Shown piece after piece: positions 8,748 through 17,180 of a stretch of DNA of 48,593 bases. Position numbers and translations under genes: made by a program. The number at the start of each line of letters is the position of its first letter. The stretch's first letter is position 1. The stretch comes from Rhodospirillales bacterium. GTDB taxonomy: Bacteria > Pseudomonadota > Alphaproteobacteria > Kiloniellales > JAKSDN01. Below the pieces are notes generated by a model. The model was given only the letters and a program-made list of their open reading frames with translations. It was not told the DNA's origin and did no database searches. The stretch spans positions 1 through 48,593 of the forward strand of contig JAOUCL010000005.1 of the NCBI GenBank assembly GCA_029859805.1. The letters are read 5' to 3'.

Positions 8748-9863
8748 TCACGCGGCAAGGGTGTTGTTGAGCAGCGCTTCCACGTCGGCCAGGTTCACCT
8801 CCTGGCTAAGGAAGGCTTGGCCGATGCCGCGGGCCAGTACGAAGGTGATCTTGCCGTCGCGCACCTTCTTGTCGCGGCCCATGTGGTCGAGCAGAGCCTC
8901 GGCGCTCAGGACTTGCCCGTCCAGCGCTTCGAGGCCGGTCGGCAGGCCGATCGCGGCCAGGTGGCGCCTGACCCTGGCCGTTTCCTCCGGCGGGCAAAGG
9001 CCCAGTCGGGTCGAAAGATCGAAGGCGAGAGACAGTCCGATCGCAACGGCCTCGCCGTGCAGCAGATAGCCGCCATAGCCGAATTCCGCCTCGAGCGCGT
9101 GACCGAAGGTGTGACCGAGATTGAGCAGGGCGCGATGACCCGCCTCCCGTTCGTCGTCGGCGACGATGGCGGCCTTGTTGGCGCAACTGGTGAGCACGGC
9201 TTGGCGCCGCGCCATCGGGTCACCGTCGATCACGGCCGCGCCGTGGCTCTCCAGCCAGCCGAAGAAGTCCGGATCGTTGATCAGGCCGTACTTCACCACT
9301 TCGGCATAACCGGCGAGCAGGTCGCGGGGTGGCAGGGTGGAGAGCGCCTCGGTATCGGCCAGCACCAGACGGGGCTGGTGGAAGCTGCCGACCAGGTTCT
9401 TGCCCCGCGCGGTGTTGATCCCGGTCTTGCCGCCGACCGAGCTGTCGACCTGGGCCAGCAGCGTGGTCGGGATCTGGATGAAATTCAGGCCCCTGAGCAC
9501 GATACTCGCGGCAAAGCCGGTCAGGTCCCCGATGACCCCGCCGCCCAGGGCGACGAGTTGGGTGCCGCGCTCGACCTTGGCTTCCAGTAGGCGGTCCACC
9601 AGGTTTTCCAGGTGGGCGAAGTCCTTGGTCTTCTCGCCCGGCGGCAGAACGAGGGCCTCGTACGCGATGCCCGAATTGTCCAGGGAGCGTTCGACGGCCG
9701 CCAGGTGGAGCCTCGCGACGTTCTCGTCGGTAACGATCACCACCCGCTTCTGTTCCAGAAGCGGCGCCATCAGCCGCCCGGCCGAGGCAAGCAGCCCCTC
9801 GCCGACCAGAATGTCGTAGCTGCGCTCGGCGAGCGCGACGCGCAGGGAGGCGTGGCCGCTCAC
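8748..9863 (-). CDS. aroB: 3-dehydroquinate synthase
   Basis: Second enzyme of the shikimate pathway, converting DAHP to 3-dehydroquinate with NAD+ and a divalent metal. It has 371 residues, the family length. The NAD-binding segment GGGVIGDLTGFAA, the substrate-binding KTGIN and KNLVGSFHQP stretches, and metal ligands in AEVVKYG and LNLGHTFGHALE are all present. The start codon overlaps the stop of aroK by four bases (ATGA), so the two are translationally coupled. Confidence 0.97.
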   Translation of the reverse strand: MSGHASLRVALAERSYDILVGEGLLASAGRLMAPLLEQKRVVIVTDENVARLHLAAVERSLDNSGIAYEALVLPPGEKTKDFAHLENLVDRLLEAKVERGTQLVALGGGVIGDLTGFAASIVLRGLNFIQIPTTLLAQVDSSVGGKTGINTARGKNLVGSFHQPRLVLADTEALSTLPPRDLLAGYAEVVKYGLINDPDFFGWLESHGAAVIDGDPMARRQAVLTSCANKAAIVADDEREAGHRALLNLGHTFGHALEAEFGYGGYLLHGEAVAIGLSLAFDLSTRLGLCPPEETARVRRHLAAIGLPTGLEALDGQVLSAEALLDHMGRDKKVRDGKITFVLARGIGQAFLSQEVNLADVEALLNNTLAA

Positions 9864-10444
9864 CGGCCGGGCCCCGCCGCTTGGCTCCGCGGGGCGGCCT
9901 GGGGGTCACCCAGGAAGCCGGCGACCGCCCGGTAGACCCGTTCGACGGTCAGCTCGGGTGGTCCGTCCTCGCTGTCCACGACGACATCCGCCTCGGCGTA
10001 GACCGGGTAGCGTTCGTCCATCAGTCCGTCGAGTATCTCCCGCGGGTCGCCCCGTTTTAGCAGCGGGCGGTTGTTGCGCCGCGCCGTGCGTTTCAGCAGC
10101 AGGTCGAGGTCCGCGCGCAGCCAGACCGAGACGGCCCGCTCGCGAATTGCCGCACGGCTTCTGGGGTCCATGAAAGCGCCGCCGCCGGTTGCCAGGACCT
10201 GAGGCGGTTGCGCGAGCAGGCGCTCGATGACACGCCGTTCCCCGTCGCGGAAGGCCGCCTCGCCGTGGCGTGCGAAGATTTCCTCGATGGTGCAGCCGGC
10301 GGCGGCCTCGATCTCGGCATCTCCATCGATGAACGGCAGGTTCAACCGAGACGCGAGACGCCGGCCGATGCAGGTCTTACCCGCACCCATGAGTCCGATG
10401 AGGACGATCGATCTTGATAACCACTCTGGCCCGGAAGGGGGCAT
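9860..10444 (-). CDS. aroK: Shikimate kinase
   Basis: Phosphorylates shikimate at the 3-hydroxyl with ATP. From the ATG at 10444 it has 194 residues: P-loop GLMGAGKT near residue 17, shikimate-binding Asp/Arg in DGDAEIE and FRDGERR, the GGGAF substrate loop, and the lid NNRPLLKRGD. The track ORF begins 59 codons upstream, but the extra residues are not family-like; the ribosome site (AGTGGAAATCC) for the chosen start is weak. Its stop overlaps the aroB start. Confidence 0.94.
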   Translation of the reverse strand: MPPSGPEWLSRSIVLIGLMGAGKTCIGRRLASRLNLPFIDGDAEIEAAAGCTIEEIFARHGEAAFRDGERRVIERLLAQPPQVLATGGGAFMDPRSRAAIRERAVSVWLRADLDLLLKRTARRNNRPLLKRGDPREILDGLMDERYPVYAEADVVVDSEDGPPELTVERVYRAVAGFLGDPQAAPRSQAAGPGR

Positions 10445-10668
10445 GGATTTCCACTGTCGTCTTGGCTGTATCGGAGCCTGGCCGATCATTGCCAGAGGAT
10501 CGGCCGGCCGATAGACTGCCGCAAAATCGCCATAGTCGAATCCTACCATAATCGAGGCGGCTTGATGCAAGCATGCGTCCAAAACAGACCCTCGTGCAAG
10601 CCGGATGGTCGGACCCCACAAGGGACTGATTCCTCGACCGATACCCGGACCGTAGATGAAAAGCGCCC

Positions 10669-10815
10669 ATGAGCAAAAGAAACATTCTCTTTGTCTTGGC
10701 GGTCGCGGGTGGACTGGTCGTGATGGTGGGCGCCGTCTTCGTTACGACCTGGGAGGTCCCTCGGCCCACGGCGCAGATCGAAAAGGTCATTCCCAATGAG
10801 CGCTTCGCGCGCTAG
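10669..10815 (+). CDS. 48-residue single-pass membrane protein
   Basis: Short ORF absent from the track: ATG at 10669, TAG at 10813-10815. It begins MSKRNILFVLAVAGGLVVMV, a basic start followed by one membrane helix, and ends with a polar tail (VPRPTAQIEKVIPNERFAR) that would lie outside the cytoplasm. The last 20 bases overlap the start of the next gene in another frame, implying translational coupling. I have a recollection of similar small proteins between aroK and xerD in other Rhodospirillales but no named family. Function unknown. Confidence 0.7.
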   Translation: MSKRNILFVLAVAGGLVVMVGAVFVTTWEVPRPTAQIEKVIPNERFAR

Positions 10816-12667
10816 CGTCCGCTGGATCTGCCGGCTCTCGAGCGCCGTGGCGGTCCTGGGCTTGGCGGGTGCTCCGCCGATTCCGGCGGTCGCGCAAGAG
10901 TCCGGTGATCCGGCCCCGGCGGTGGTCGAGCCCATGCGCCTGGGCCCGCCGACTCTCTTGGCCCCGCGCGGCCGGCCCGCCCCCGGCGAGCCCGGGGTGA
11001 CAACGGTCCGTCGACGCACGAGTGAAGCTCCATCCCGGTCGGTTCAAGGCATCGAGATCAATCCGCTGGCCGAGATCGACCCGGAATCGATCGGCATCCT
11101 CGATTCCCAGAGCGGCGGATTTGGCCGCAATATGTGGCGCGGCAGCAAGCGAGCGGCGATCGAACGGCTGCTGCCGCGGCTGCCGGGAGCGATGACCTCC
11201 GCTACCATGCGCTCTCTGGCCCGGCGCCTGCTGCTGACCAACGCACCGCCGCCGCGGCAACGTGCGACCGGCGGTCAGAGAGGCTCGATCAACCTGCTGT
11301 CCGTGCGCGTGGATCGCTTGGCGGTGTTGGGTGACATCGAGGGATTGAACGATCTCCTCCGGGTCGTGCCCCAGCGTCACGACGACGAAGCGATCGCCCG
11401 CGCCCGGGTCGAGGGCCAGTTGCTCGGCGGCGATCCGTCCGGGGCCTGCCGGAACGTGCGCAGCGAGATCGCCGAGCGCCACGGCACGCCGTATTGGCGA
11501 AAGGCGCTGGTTTTCTGTCAGATCCTGTCCGGCGAGGTCGACCAGGCCATGCTTGGGGTCGGCCTGATGCGCGAACAGGGCATCTCGGACGACCCGGCGT
11601 TCTTCTCTCTGGTCGATGCTTTTTCCGGAGGCGACGTGGACCAGGTGCCGGTGGCATCGGCGCTTCACTTCGCGATGCTAGACGCGGTCGGCCGTCCCTT
11701 CCCTCAGGACCTGCTCGAGGACGCCAGCCCGGGTCTGCTGGTCGCGCTCGCACGGTGGCCGGGCGCGGACCTCGCGCAACGGGCCGCGGCGGGCGAGCGC
11801 GCCGTCGCGCTCGGCGTGCTGGAGCCCGAGATGCTGGCCGGCCTTTACGCGGAGCTGGCCTTCACGCCGGAAGAGCTCGGAAACGCCGTCTCGGTGGCCG
11901 GCGAGCGGCAGGGGCCGGCAGGTCGGGCGCTGCTCTACCAGGCGGCGGGGCGACAGGAGCTGCACTCGTCGCGGGCGGAGATCCTGCGCGCCGCGCTGGA
12001 CAGTGCCAGGGGCGACGGCCTCTACCAGATGGCGGCGCGCGTGTTTCTGCCGCTTCTCTCCGCCGTGCCGCCACGCCCGGAGTTGGTCTGGTTCGCGGAA
12101 ACCGCCGGTCGCGCGCTCTACGCGACCGGCCACTACGAGCAGGCGGGCGAGTGGTTCACCTTGGCGCGTCAGGAGACGATCCTCAATCCGCAGGCCGCCG
12201 CCGCGGTCGCCGTGCTGTGGCCCTTCTCACGGCTGGCCGACGTTCCGGCGCTTGCCTGGGAGAGCGACCTGTCGGCGTGGCGCACGGCGCGGCAGGACGA
12301 CTCGGCCGCCGAACACGACCGTCAGGCGTTGCTGCGAGGCGCGTTCATGGCACTCGGCGAACAGGACTCGCTGAGCTGGATCGACTTGGCCACCGAACCG
12401 GCGGGCGCGGCCGATTTCACGGCCGAGCCGGGCATCTCCGCACAACCACTGCCCAATGCCGCGCTGCTCTACGCCCTGAAGGAGGCCAGCGAGATGCGCC
12501 GGCTCGGCGAAACCGTGCTGTTGGTGCTGCTGGTCCTGGGCGAGGAGGGGCCGGCGCAAAGCCATCCGATGGCGCTGAACGCGGCGCTCTCGGGACTGAT
12601 GCAGGCGGGCCTCGAGCGCGAGGCCCGGGCGCTCGCCATCGAGGCGGCGATCGCCAAGGGAATCTGA
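10796..12667 (+). CDS. Secreted 623-residue protein of unknown function
   Basis: Begins with a signal peptide (basic start, LSSAVAVLGLAGAPPI, cleavage near AVA-QE), followed by a proline-rich mature N-terminus and then about 500 residues of alanine/leucine-rich helical sequence resembling tetratricopeptide-type or sel1-like helical repeats without clean consensus. There is no catalytic motif. It overlaps the upstream 48-residue membrane protein by 20 bp and ends 7 bp before xerD, so all three are probably co-transcribed. Databases label such proteins hypothetical or, misleadingly, 'antifreeze glycopeptide polyprotein'. The likely site is periplasmic; a scaffolding role is a guess. Confidence 0.78.
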   Translation: MSASRASVRWICRLSSAVAVLGLAGAPPIPAVAQESGDPAPAVVEPMRLGPPTLLAPRGRPAPGEPGVTTVRRRTSEAPSRSVQGIEINPLAEIDPESIGILDSQSGGFGRNMWRGSKRAAIERLLPRLPGAMTSATMRSLARRLLLTNAPPPRQRATGGQRGSINLLSVRVDRLAVLGDIEGLNDLLRVVPQRHDDEAIARARVEGQLLGGDPSGACRNVRSEIAERHGTPYWRKALVFCQILSGEVDQAMLGVGLMREQGISDDPAFFSLVDAFSGGDVDQVPVASALHFAMLDAVGRPFPQDLLEDASPGLLVALARWPGADLAQRAAAGERAVALGVLEPEMLAGLYAELAFTPEELGNAVSVAGERQGPAGRALLYQAAGRQELHSSRAEILRAALDSARGDGLYQMAARVFLPLLSAVPPRPELVWFAETAGRALYATGHYEQAGEWFTLARQETILNPQAAAAVAVLWPFSRLADVPALAWESDLSAWRTARQDDSAAEHDRQALLRGAFMALGEQDSLSWIDLATEPAGAADFTAEPGISAQPLPNAALLYALKEASEMRRLGETVLLVLLVLGEEGPAQSHPMALNAALSGLMQAGLEREARALAIEAAIAKGI

Positions 12668-12674
12668 ACGCGCC

Positions 12675-13643
12675 ATGAGTGCCCGGCGGGAACCCCCTGT
12701 CCCGCACTGTTCGTCCCGCCATGTCGAGGCCTTTCTCGAGATGCTGGCGGCCGAGCGCGGCGCCTCGGCCAACACCCTGGCGGCCTACCGTCGTGACCTG
12801 GACCTCTTCGCGGCCTTCCTGGCCACGCGGGAACGTGGCGTTGAGGCGGCCGGGACGACGGACCTGAGAGGTTTTCTGGCGGCCGAGCACAAGGCCGGCC
12901 GGTCGCCGCGCACAGCGGCACGACGGCTTTCGGTCTTGCGCCAGTTCCACCGTTTCCTGTTCCGCGAGGGCCTGCGCGAGGACGACCCGGCGACCGTCAT
13001 CGAGAGCCCGCGCCAGGGGCGCAGCCTGCCGAAGGTCCTGAGCGAGGCGGAGGTCGAGCGGCTGCTCGCCTTGGCACAGGCCGCGGAGGGTCCCGAGGGG
13101 CTGCGGCTCGCCGCGCTGGTCGAGCTGCTCTACGCCACGGGGCTGCGCGTCTCCGAGCTGGTCGGCCTGCCGCTCGCCGCGGTCGCGCGCGACCCCAGGG
13201 TTCTGGTCGTGCGCGGCAAGGGCGACAAGGAGCGCATGGTGCCCTTGAGCGAAGCCGCGCGCCAGGCCCTCCGGGACTACCTGGCGGCGCGCCGGGGCTT
13301 CGTCCCCGGCCGCGGTGAGTCGAAATGGCTCTTCCCGTCGCGCGGCCAAAGCGGGCATCTGACCCGGCGCCGCATGGGACAGCTGTTGAAGCGGCTGGCC
13401 CTGGACGCCGGCCTGGCCCCGGAGAAGGTCTCGCCGCACGTGCTGCGCCACGCCTTCGCCAGCCACCTGCTGGACCACGGCGCCGACCTCAGATCCGTCC
13501 AGCAGATGCTCGGCCATGCCGACATTTCGACGACCCAGATCTACACCCACGTGCTGAACGAACGCCTCAAGTCCCTGGTACGCGATCATCACCCGCTGGC
13601 GGGTGCGGGGACGGCCGGAAACCCCGGCGCCGGGCGCGGTTGA
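12675..13643 (+). CDS. xerD: Site-specific tyrosine recombinase XerD
   Basis: Chromosome-dimer-resolving recombinase acting with XerC at dif. It has 322 residues: an N-terminal SAM-like core-binding domain (about 15-105) and a C-terminal catalytic domain with the full set Arg158 (ATGLRVSEL), Lys182 (GKGDKER), His255 and Arg258 (HVLRHAF), His281 (LGHADI) and nucleophile Tyr290. Its position opposite aroK-aroB is the usual place for xerD in this class, and the regular length and housekeeping surroundings argue against a phage or integron integrase. Confidence 0.93.
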   Translation: MSARREPPVPHCSSRHVEAFLEMLAAERGASANTLAAYRRDLDLFAAFLATRERGVEAAGTTDLRGFLAAEHKAGRSPRTAARRLSVLRQFHRFLFREGLREDDPATVIESPRQGRSLPKVLSEAEVERLLALAQAAEGPEGLRLAALVELLYATGLRVSELVGLPLAAVARDPRVLVVRGKGDKERMVPLSEAARQALRDYLAARRGFVPGRGESKWLFPSRGQSGHLTRRRMGQLLKRLALDAGLAPEKVSPHVLRHAFASHLLDHGADLRSVQQMLGHADISTTQIYTHVLNERLKSLVRDHHPLAGAGTAGNPGAGRG

Positions 13644-13711
13644 CTCCGCCCGGCCGACCTGTCACTTAGCCGCGTCACGATCCGAAAAGACCAAGACCAG
13701 GGGGAGAAGCC

Positions 13712-14692
13712 ATGAGCTTTACCATCGTCGAGCAGGCGCCGGCGCGCCTGAACCGGAGCGAACTCGCGGTGCCGGGCAGCAATCCAAAACTGTTCGAAAA
13801 AGCCGCGGCCTCGGACGCGGACGTGGTGTTCCTCGACCTCGAGGACGCGGTCGCGCCCGACGACAAGGAACAGGCGCGCAAGAACGTCATCGAGGCGATC
13901 AACGACGTCGACTGGGGCAGCAAGACCCTGTCGTTACGGATCAACGGCCTCGACACGCACTACATGTACCGCGACGTGGTCGACGTGCTCGAGCAGACCA
14001 AGGGGCGCCTCGACCTGATCATGGTCCCCAAGGTTGGCACCGCCGCCGACGTCTACGCGGTCGACATGCTGGTGACCCAGATCGAGGACGCCAAGGGCCG
14101 CAAGAAGCGCATCGGCTTCGAGCATATCATCGAGACCGCGCTCGGCATGGCCAACGTCGACGAGATCGCCCGGGCCTCGAAGCGCAACGAGAGCCTGCAC
14201 TTCGGCGTCGCCGACTACGCCGCCTCGACCAAGGCGCGGACCACGGTGATCGGCGGTCCGAACGCCCTTTACGGCGTGCTGACCGACAAGGACGGCGACA
14301 AGCCGCGCGACTACCACTGGGGCGACATGTGGCACTATGCCGTGGCGCGCATGGTGGTGGCCTGCCGGGCCACCGGGCTCCGGCCGATCGACGGCCCCTT
14401 CGGCGATTTCTCCGACCCCGACGGCTTCGTCGCCCAGGCCAACCGCGCCGCGGTGCTGGGCTGCGAGGGCAAGTGGGCGATCCATCCGAGCCAGATCGCC
14501 CTCGCCAACCAGGTCAACAGCCCCTCGGAGGCCGAGGTGACCAAGGCCAAGCGCATCCTCGAGGCCATGGAGCAGGCCCAGAAGGAGGGCAAGGGCGCGG
14601 TCGCGCTGGACGGCCGCCTGATCGACATCGCCTCGATCAAGCAAGCCGAAGTGCTGGTCAAGAAGGCCGAGCAGGTCGCTGCGGCGGGCTGA
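13712..14692 (+). CDS. mcl: L-malyl-CoA/beta-methylmalyl-CoA lyase
   Basis: HpcH/HpaI-type TIM-barrel lyase of 326 residues. The opening and middle (LAVPGSNPKLFEKAA, FLDLEDAVAPDDKEQARKN, IDGPFGDFSDPDG, KWAIHPSQI) match what I know of Methylobacterium MclA and Rhodobacter Mcl1, not citrate lyase CitE. It cleaves malyl-CoA to glyoxylate and acetyl-CoA and beta-methylmalyl-CoA to glyoxylate and propionyl-CoA. Conserved metal ligands Glu and Asp lie in FEHIIETALG and FGDFSD. A GGGGGAG ribosome site precedes the start. No other ethylmalonyl-CoA or serine-cycle gene is in the window, so the pathway it serves must be read elsewhere. Confidence 0.9.
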   Translation: MSFTIVEQAPARLNRSELAVPGSNPKLFEKAAASDADVVFLDLEDAVAPDDKEQARKNVIEAINDVDWGSKTLSLRINGLDTHYMYRDVVDVLEQTKGRLDLIMVPKVGTAADVYAVDMLVTQIEDAKGRKKRIGFEHIIETALGMANVDEIARASKRNESLHFGVADYAASTKARTTVIGGPNALYGVLTDKDGDKPRDYHWGDMWHYAVARMVVACRATGLRPIDGPFGDFSDPDGFVAQANRAAVLGCEGKWAIHPSQIALANQVNSPSEAEVTKAKRILEAMEQAQKEGKGAVALDGRLIDIASIKQAEVLVKKAEQVAAAG

Positions 14693-14721
14693 CGGCCGCC
14701 CTTACGAAGTTGCTGACAACG

Positions 14722-14845
14722 TGCGAAGGCTCACCCTCGCACCTCGTCCCTCGACAGGCTCGGGATGAGGAAGCTCAGTGTGAGGGCGAGCTTATTCAAG
14801 GAGTTGCCCTCATCCTGAGCTTGTCGAAGGACGAGGGCAACGGGC
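14722..14845. repeat. REP-like palindromic repeat, copy A (nested unit)
   Basis: About 124 bp between two convergent genes (mcl and the thiY-like gene). It contains hairpin 14803-14841 with 9-bp outer arms (GTTGCCCTC/GAGGGCAAC) around the core CTGAGCTTGTCGAAGG, and a second stem-loop (CTCACCCTCGCAC with GTGTGAGGGCGAG). The same two-hairpin unit occurs inverted at 20029-20133. Copy A has in addition a 30-base palindromic unit replacing seven bases in the loop of its first hairpin. The CTTCGACAAGCTCAGGATGAG-type core is a common intergenic REP-like motif in proteobacteria. It may serve as a bidirectional terminator. Confidence 0.85.
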
Positions 14846-14870
14846 CACGGCGGGCGTTTTCGGCAGCCTG

Positions 14871-15830
14871 TTACGGCAGTTCCACCGCGTAGCTCTCGAC
14901 CGGCGGGGTCTTGTCGATCACGCCCTGTTTCAGCAGGAAGCCGGCGAAGGCCTCGTAGCGGCCGCGGTCGAGCGCCGCGGGCCGGAGCGCGAAGCGCGGC
15001 AGGGTGTCGCGCCAGGCGCGCCGGTTGAGTTCGTCGTCCAGGCCCTTCTTGTGCCCGGCGAAGAGCCGCCAGGCCTCCTCCGGATGGTTGACCAGGAACT
15101 GCACGCCGCGCTCGAGGCCCCTCAGGAAGGGCTTGAGGCGCGGGTCGTCGAGCCGCGCGGAGTTGGCGACGATGATTAGCTCGTCGTAGGGCGGCACGCC
15201 GTGCTCCTCGACATAGAAGGCCCGGCCCTTGTGCCCCTCGATGGCCAGCTGGTTGAGCTCGAAGTTGCGGAAGGCGCCGATCACCGCGTCGACTTGGCCC
15301 GCGAGCAGCGAGGGGCTCAGCGAGAAGTTGACGTTGACCAGTGTGATGTCGTCGAGCCCGAGCCCGGCCGGGGCCAGCATGGCCTTCAGGGCCGCGTCCT
15401 CGAAGCCGCCGACCGAGAAGCCGACCTTGCGGCCCTTGAGGTCGGCGATCTTCTCGATCGGGCCGCCCTCCAGAACCAGCAAGGTGTTGAGCGGCGTGGC
15501 GACCAGCGTGCCGATGCGGGTGAGCGGCAGGCCGGCGGCCGCCTGCATGTGCAGCTGCGGCTGGTAGGAGACGGCGAGCGCCGCCTGGCCCGCGGCGACC
15601 AGCTTGGGCGGGTCGTTGGGATCCGCCGGCTCGATCAGCTCGACCTCCAGGCCGGCCTCGGCGAAGAAGCCCTTCTCCAGGGCGACCACCAGGGGGCCGT
15701 GGTCCGGGTTGATGAACCAGTCGAGCATGACGGTAAGCTTTTCGGCCTTGGCCGGCAGCGGCGCGGCCATCAGGGCGAAGCCGAGCGCCAAGGCGGCGGC
15801 TGTGGCTGTGAAGAACGGGAATCGGAGCAT
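14871..15830 (-). CDS. thiY: Thiamine-precursor (HMP/FAMP) binding ABC transporter substrate-binding protein, ThiY-like
   Basis: A 319-residue periplasmic binding protein of the NMT1/THI5 family. The signal peptide ends near AKA-EK. The mature part opens LTVMLDWFINPDHGPL and continues GFFAEAGLEVELI, DPNDPPKLVAAGQ and VSYQPQL, the signature of binders of pyrimidine thiamine precursors. The start at 15830 is chosen because AGGAGG lies upstream and the ORF's earlier codons run through the riboswitch. A TPP riboswitch upstream confirms a link to thiamine. No ThiX permease or ThiZ ATPase lies next to it: downstream is repeat copy A and upstream is the divergent accA, so it must borrow its transporter from elsewhere. 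Confidence 0.88.
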   Translation of the reverse strand: MLRFPFFTATAAALALGFALMAAPLPAKAEKLTVMLDWFINPDHGPLVVALEKGFFAEAGLEVELIEPADPNDPPKLVAAGQAALAVSYQPQLHMQAAAGLPLTRIGTLVATPLNTLLVLEGGPIEKIADLKGRKVGFSVGGFEDAALKAMLAPAGLGLDDITLVNVNFSLSPSLLAGQVDAVIGAFRNFELNQLAIEGHKGRAFYVEEHGVPPYDELIIVANSARLDDPRLKPFLRGLERGVQFLVNHPEEAWRLFAGHKKGLDDELNRRAWRDTLPRFALRPAALDRGRYEAFAGFLLKQGVIDKTPPVESYAVELP

Positions 15831-15841
15831 GGCGCGGGCAT

Positions 15842-15880
15842 CCTCCTGGCCAAGGGATCCAAACGATCCGGGGCAGGAGG
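15842..15880 (-). promoter_or_regulatory. RBS-sequestering hairpin of the TPP riboswitch
   Basis: On the minus strand CCTCCTG (15880-15874) is perfectly complementary to CAGGAGG (15848-15842), which contains the AGGAGG ribosome site of the thiY-like gene. An inner GGATC/GATCC stem closes the structure. This looks like the 'off' form of a translational expression platform that masks the ribosome site when TPP is bound. Confidence 0.7.
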
Positions 15881-15908
15881 CTCTGGGCGGGGGGACCAAG
15901 GAAGGTTC

Positions 15909-16000
15909 CGTTCCCTGCGCCGGCATGACCCGGATCAGGTTCGAAGGGTCACCGCCGTTGACCGGCGGTCTCTCAGCCCGCGAGGGCTCCCCTAGGAACG
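15909..16000 (-). ncRNA. TPP (thi-box) riboswitch
   Basis: Read leftward, the conserved TPP aptamer blocks appear in order: GGGGAGCCC, then GGGCTGAGAG, a GC-rich variable P3a-like stem (GACCGCCGGTC region), GACCCTTCGAACCTGATCC, GGGTCATGCCGGCGCAGGGA. Basal helix P1 can form between CGTTCC at 16000-15995 and GGAACG at 15914-15909. It precedes a thiamine-precursor-binding protein gene, the expected target. The fit to consensus is strong. Confidence 0.96.
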
Positions 16001-16006
16001 TGGCCG

Positions 16007-16035
16007 ACCATGGGCGAGGCCGGGGACCCTGTCAA
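16007..16035 (-). promoter_or_regulatory. Promoter for the riboswitch-thiY transcript
   Basis: Minus-strand TTGACA (16035-16030), 17-bp spacer, then CATGGT (16012-16007). The -35 is perfect and the -10 poor. Its predicted start near 16000 coincides with the first bases of riboswitch helix P1, which supports the call. Confidence 0.5.
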
Positions 16036-16135
16036 GCCGGTGAGCGGAAAACCCCGGGTTTTTGCGGCGGACTTTACGCTTCCTTAACCATGAATCGGTT
16101 CGCCTAGGCGGCGCCCCTGTGTTAGAGAACCCGCC

Positions 16136-17089
16136 ATGCAGAACTACCTGGATTTCGAAAAGCCGATCGCCGATCTGGAAGGCAAGATCGAGGAGCTGCG
16201 CCACCTGTCCGACGACGGCGACATCAACATCGCCGAGGAGGTCGGTCGGCTGCAGTCCAAGGCCGAGCGGCTGTTGCGGCAGACCTATGCCAAGCTGAGC
16301 GCCTGGCAGAAGACCCAGGTGGCGCGCCACGCCGACCGGCCGCACTTCAGCGACTACGCGAGCGCGCTGATCGAGGATTTCACGCCGCTTGCCGGCGACC
16401 GCAGCTTCGCCGAGGACCGGGCGATCATCGGCGGGATCGGGCGTTTCCGGGGATATACCGCCATGGTACTCGGCCACGAGAAGGGCGGCGACACCTCGGG
16501 CCGTGTAGCGCACAACTTCGGCATGGCCCGGCCCGAGGGCTACCGCAAGGCCCAGCGCCTGATGAAGATGGCCGACCGCTTCCGCCTGCCGGTGATCACG
16601 CTGGTCGACACGCCGGGCGCCTACCCGGGCATCGGCGCCGAGGAGCGCGGCCAGGCCGAGGCCATCGCGTCCTGCATCGAGACCTGCCTCAGGATCGAGG
16701 TGCCGCTGATCTCGGCGATTATCGGCGAGGGCGGCTCGGGCGGAGCGATCGCGCTGGCGGCCGGCGACCGGGTCGTGATGCTCGAGCATTCGGTCTACTC
16801 GGTGATCTCGCCCGAGGGCTGCGCCTCGATCCTGTGGCGCAGCCGGGACTATAGCGAGCAGGCGGCCGAGGCGCTCAAGCTGACCGCGCAGGACCTGGTC
16901 AAGCTGGGCGTCGTCGACGATGTCGTGGACGAGCCTCTGGGCGGCGCCCATCGCGACAGCAAGGTCACGATAGAGGCCGTGGGCGACAAGCTGGAGCAGG
17001 CGCTGCTCGAGCTGCTACCGGCCGGCCCCCACCTGCGCACCAAGCGCCGCGAGAAGTTCCTGGCCATGGGCCAGCAGGGCCTCGCCTGA
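16136..17089 (+). CDS. accA: Acetyl-CoA carboxylase carboxyltransferase subunit alpha
   Basis: Alpha subunit of the carboxyltransferase that moves carboxyl from carboxybiotin to acetyl-CoA, giving malonyl-CoA for fatty-acid synthesis. It has 317 residues from the opening [12 protein letters not shown]. Conserved stretches include [62 protein letters not shown] and [14 protein letters not shown], where the oxyanion-forming Gly-Gly pairs lie. It is divergent from the riboswitch-thiY transcript and is followed after 91 bp by the acyl-CoA dehydrogenase-like gene. Confidence 0.97.
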   Translation: MQNYLDFEKPIADLEGKIEELRHLSDDGDINIAEEVGRLQSKAERLLRQTYAKLSAWQKTQVARHADRPHFSDYASALIEDFTPLAGDRSFAEDRAIIGGIGRFRGYTAMVLGHEKGGDTSGRVAHNFGMARPEGYRKAQRLMKMADRFRLPVITLVDTPGAYPGIGAEERGQAEAIASCIETCLRIEVPLISAIIGEGGSGGAIALAAGDRVVMLEHSVYSVISPEGCASILWRSRDYSEQAAEALKLTAQDLVKLGVVDDVVDEPLGGAHRDSKVTIEAVGDKLEQALLELLPAGPHLRTKRREKFLAMGQQGLA

Positions 17090-17180
17090 CAGCCTCCGCT
17101 CGGCACTTTTCTGCACTGCAATAGCTGCTAAAGTCTCCCCTGCGCCGGACGCTCGTTCGGCCGTGACGGAGGGGAAGGGC

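Noticed and set aside
12675-13643. Phage or integron integrase
   Set aside because: Closely XerD-like, standard location by aroKB, and no att site, tRNA or phage gene nearby.
14722-14845. CRISPR-like array or attenuator
   Set aside because: Palindromic units are few, unequal and lack regular spacers; a second inverted copy elsewhere identifies a dispersed REP-like repeat.
13603-14892. 429-codon plus-strand frame overlapping mcl
   Set aside because: Arg/Gly-rich out-of-frame reading of the malyl-CoA lyase gene and the following repeat.
15931-15950. tRNA T-loop (GGTTCGAAGG)
   Set aside because: The bases belong to the conserved AACCTGATCC strand of the TPP riboswitch on the other strand; no cloverleaf can be formed.
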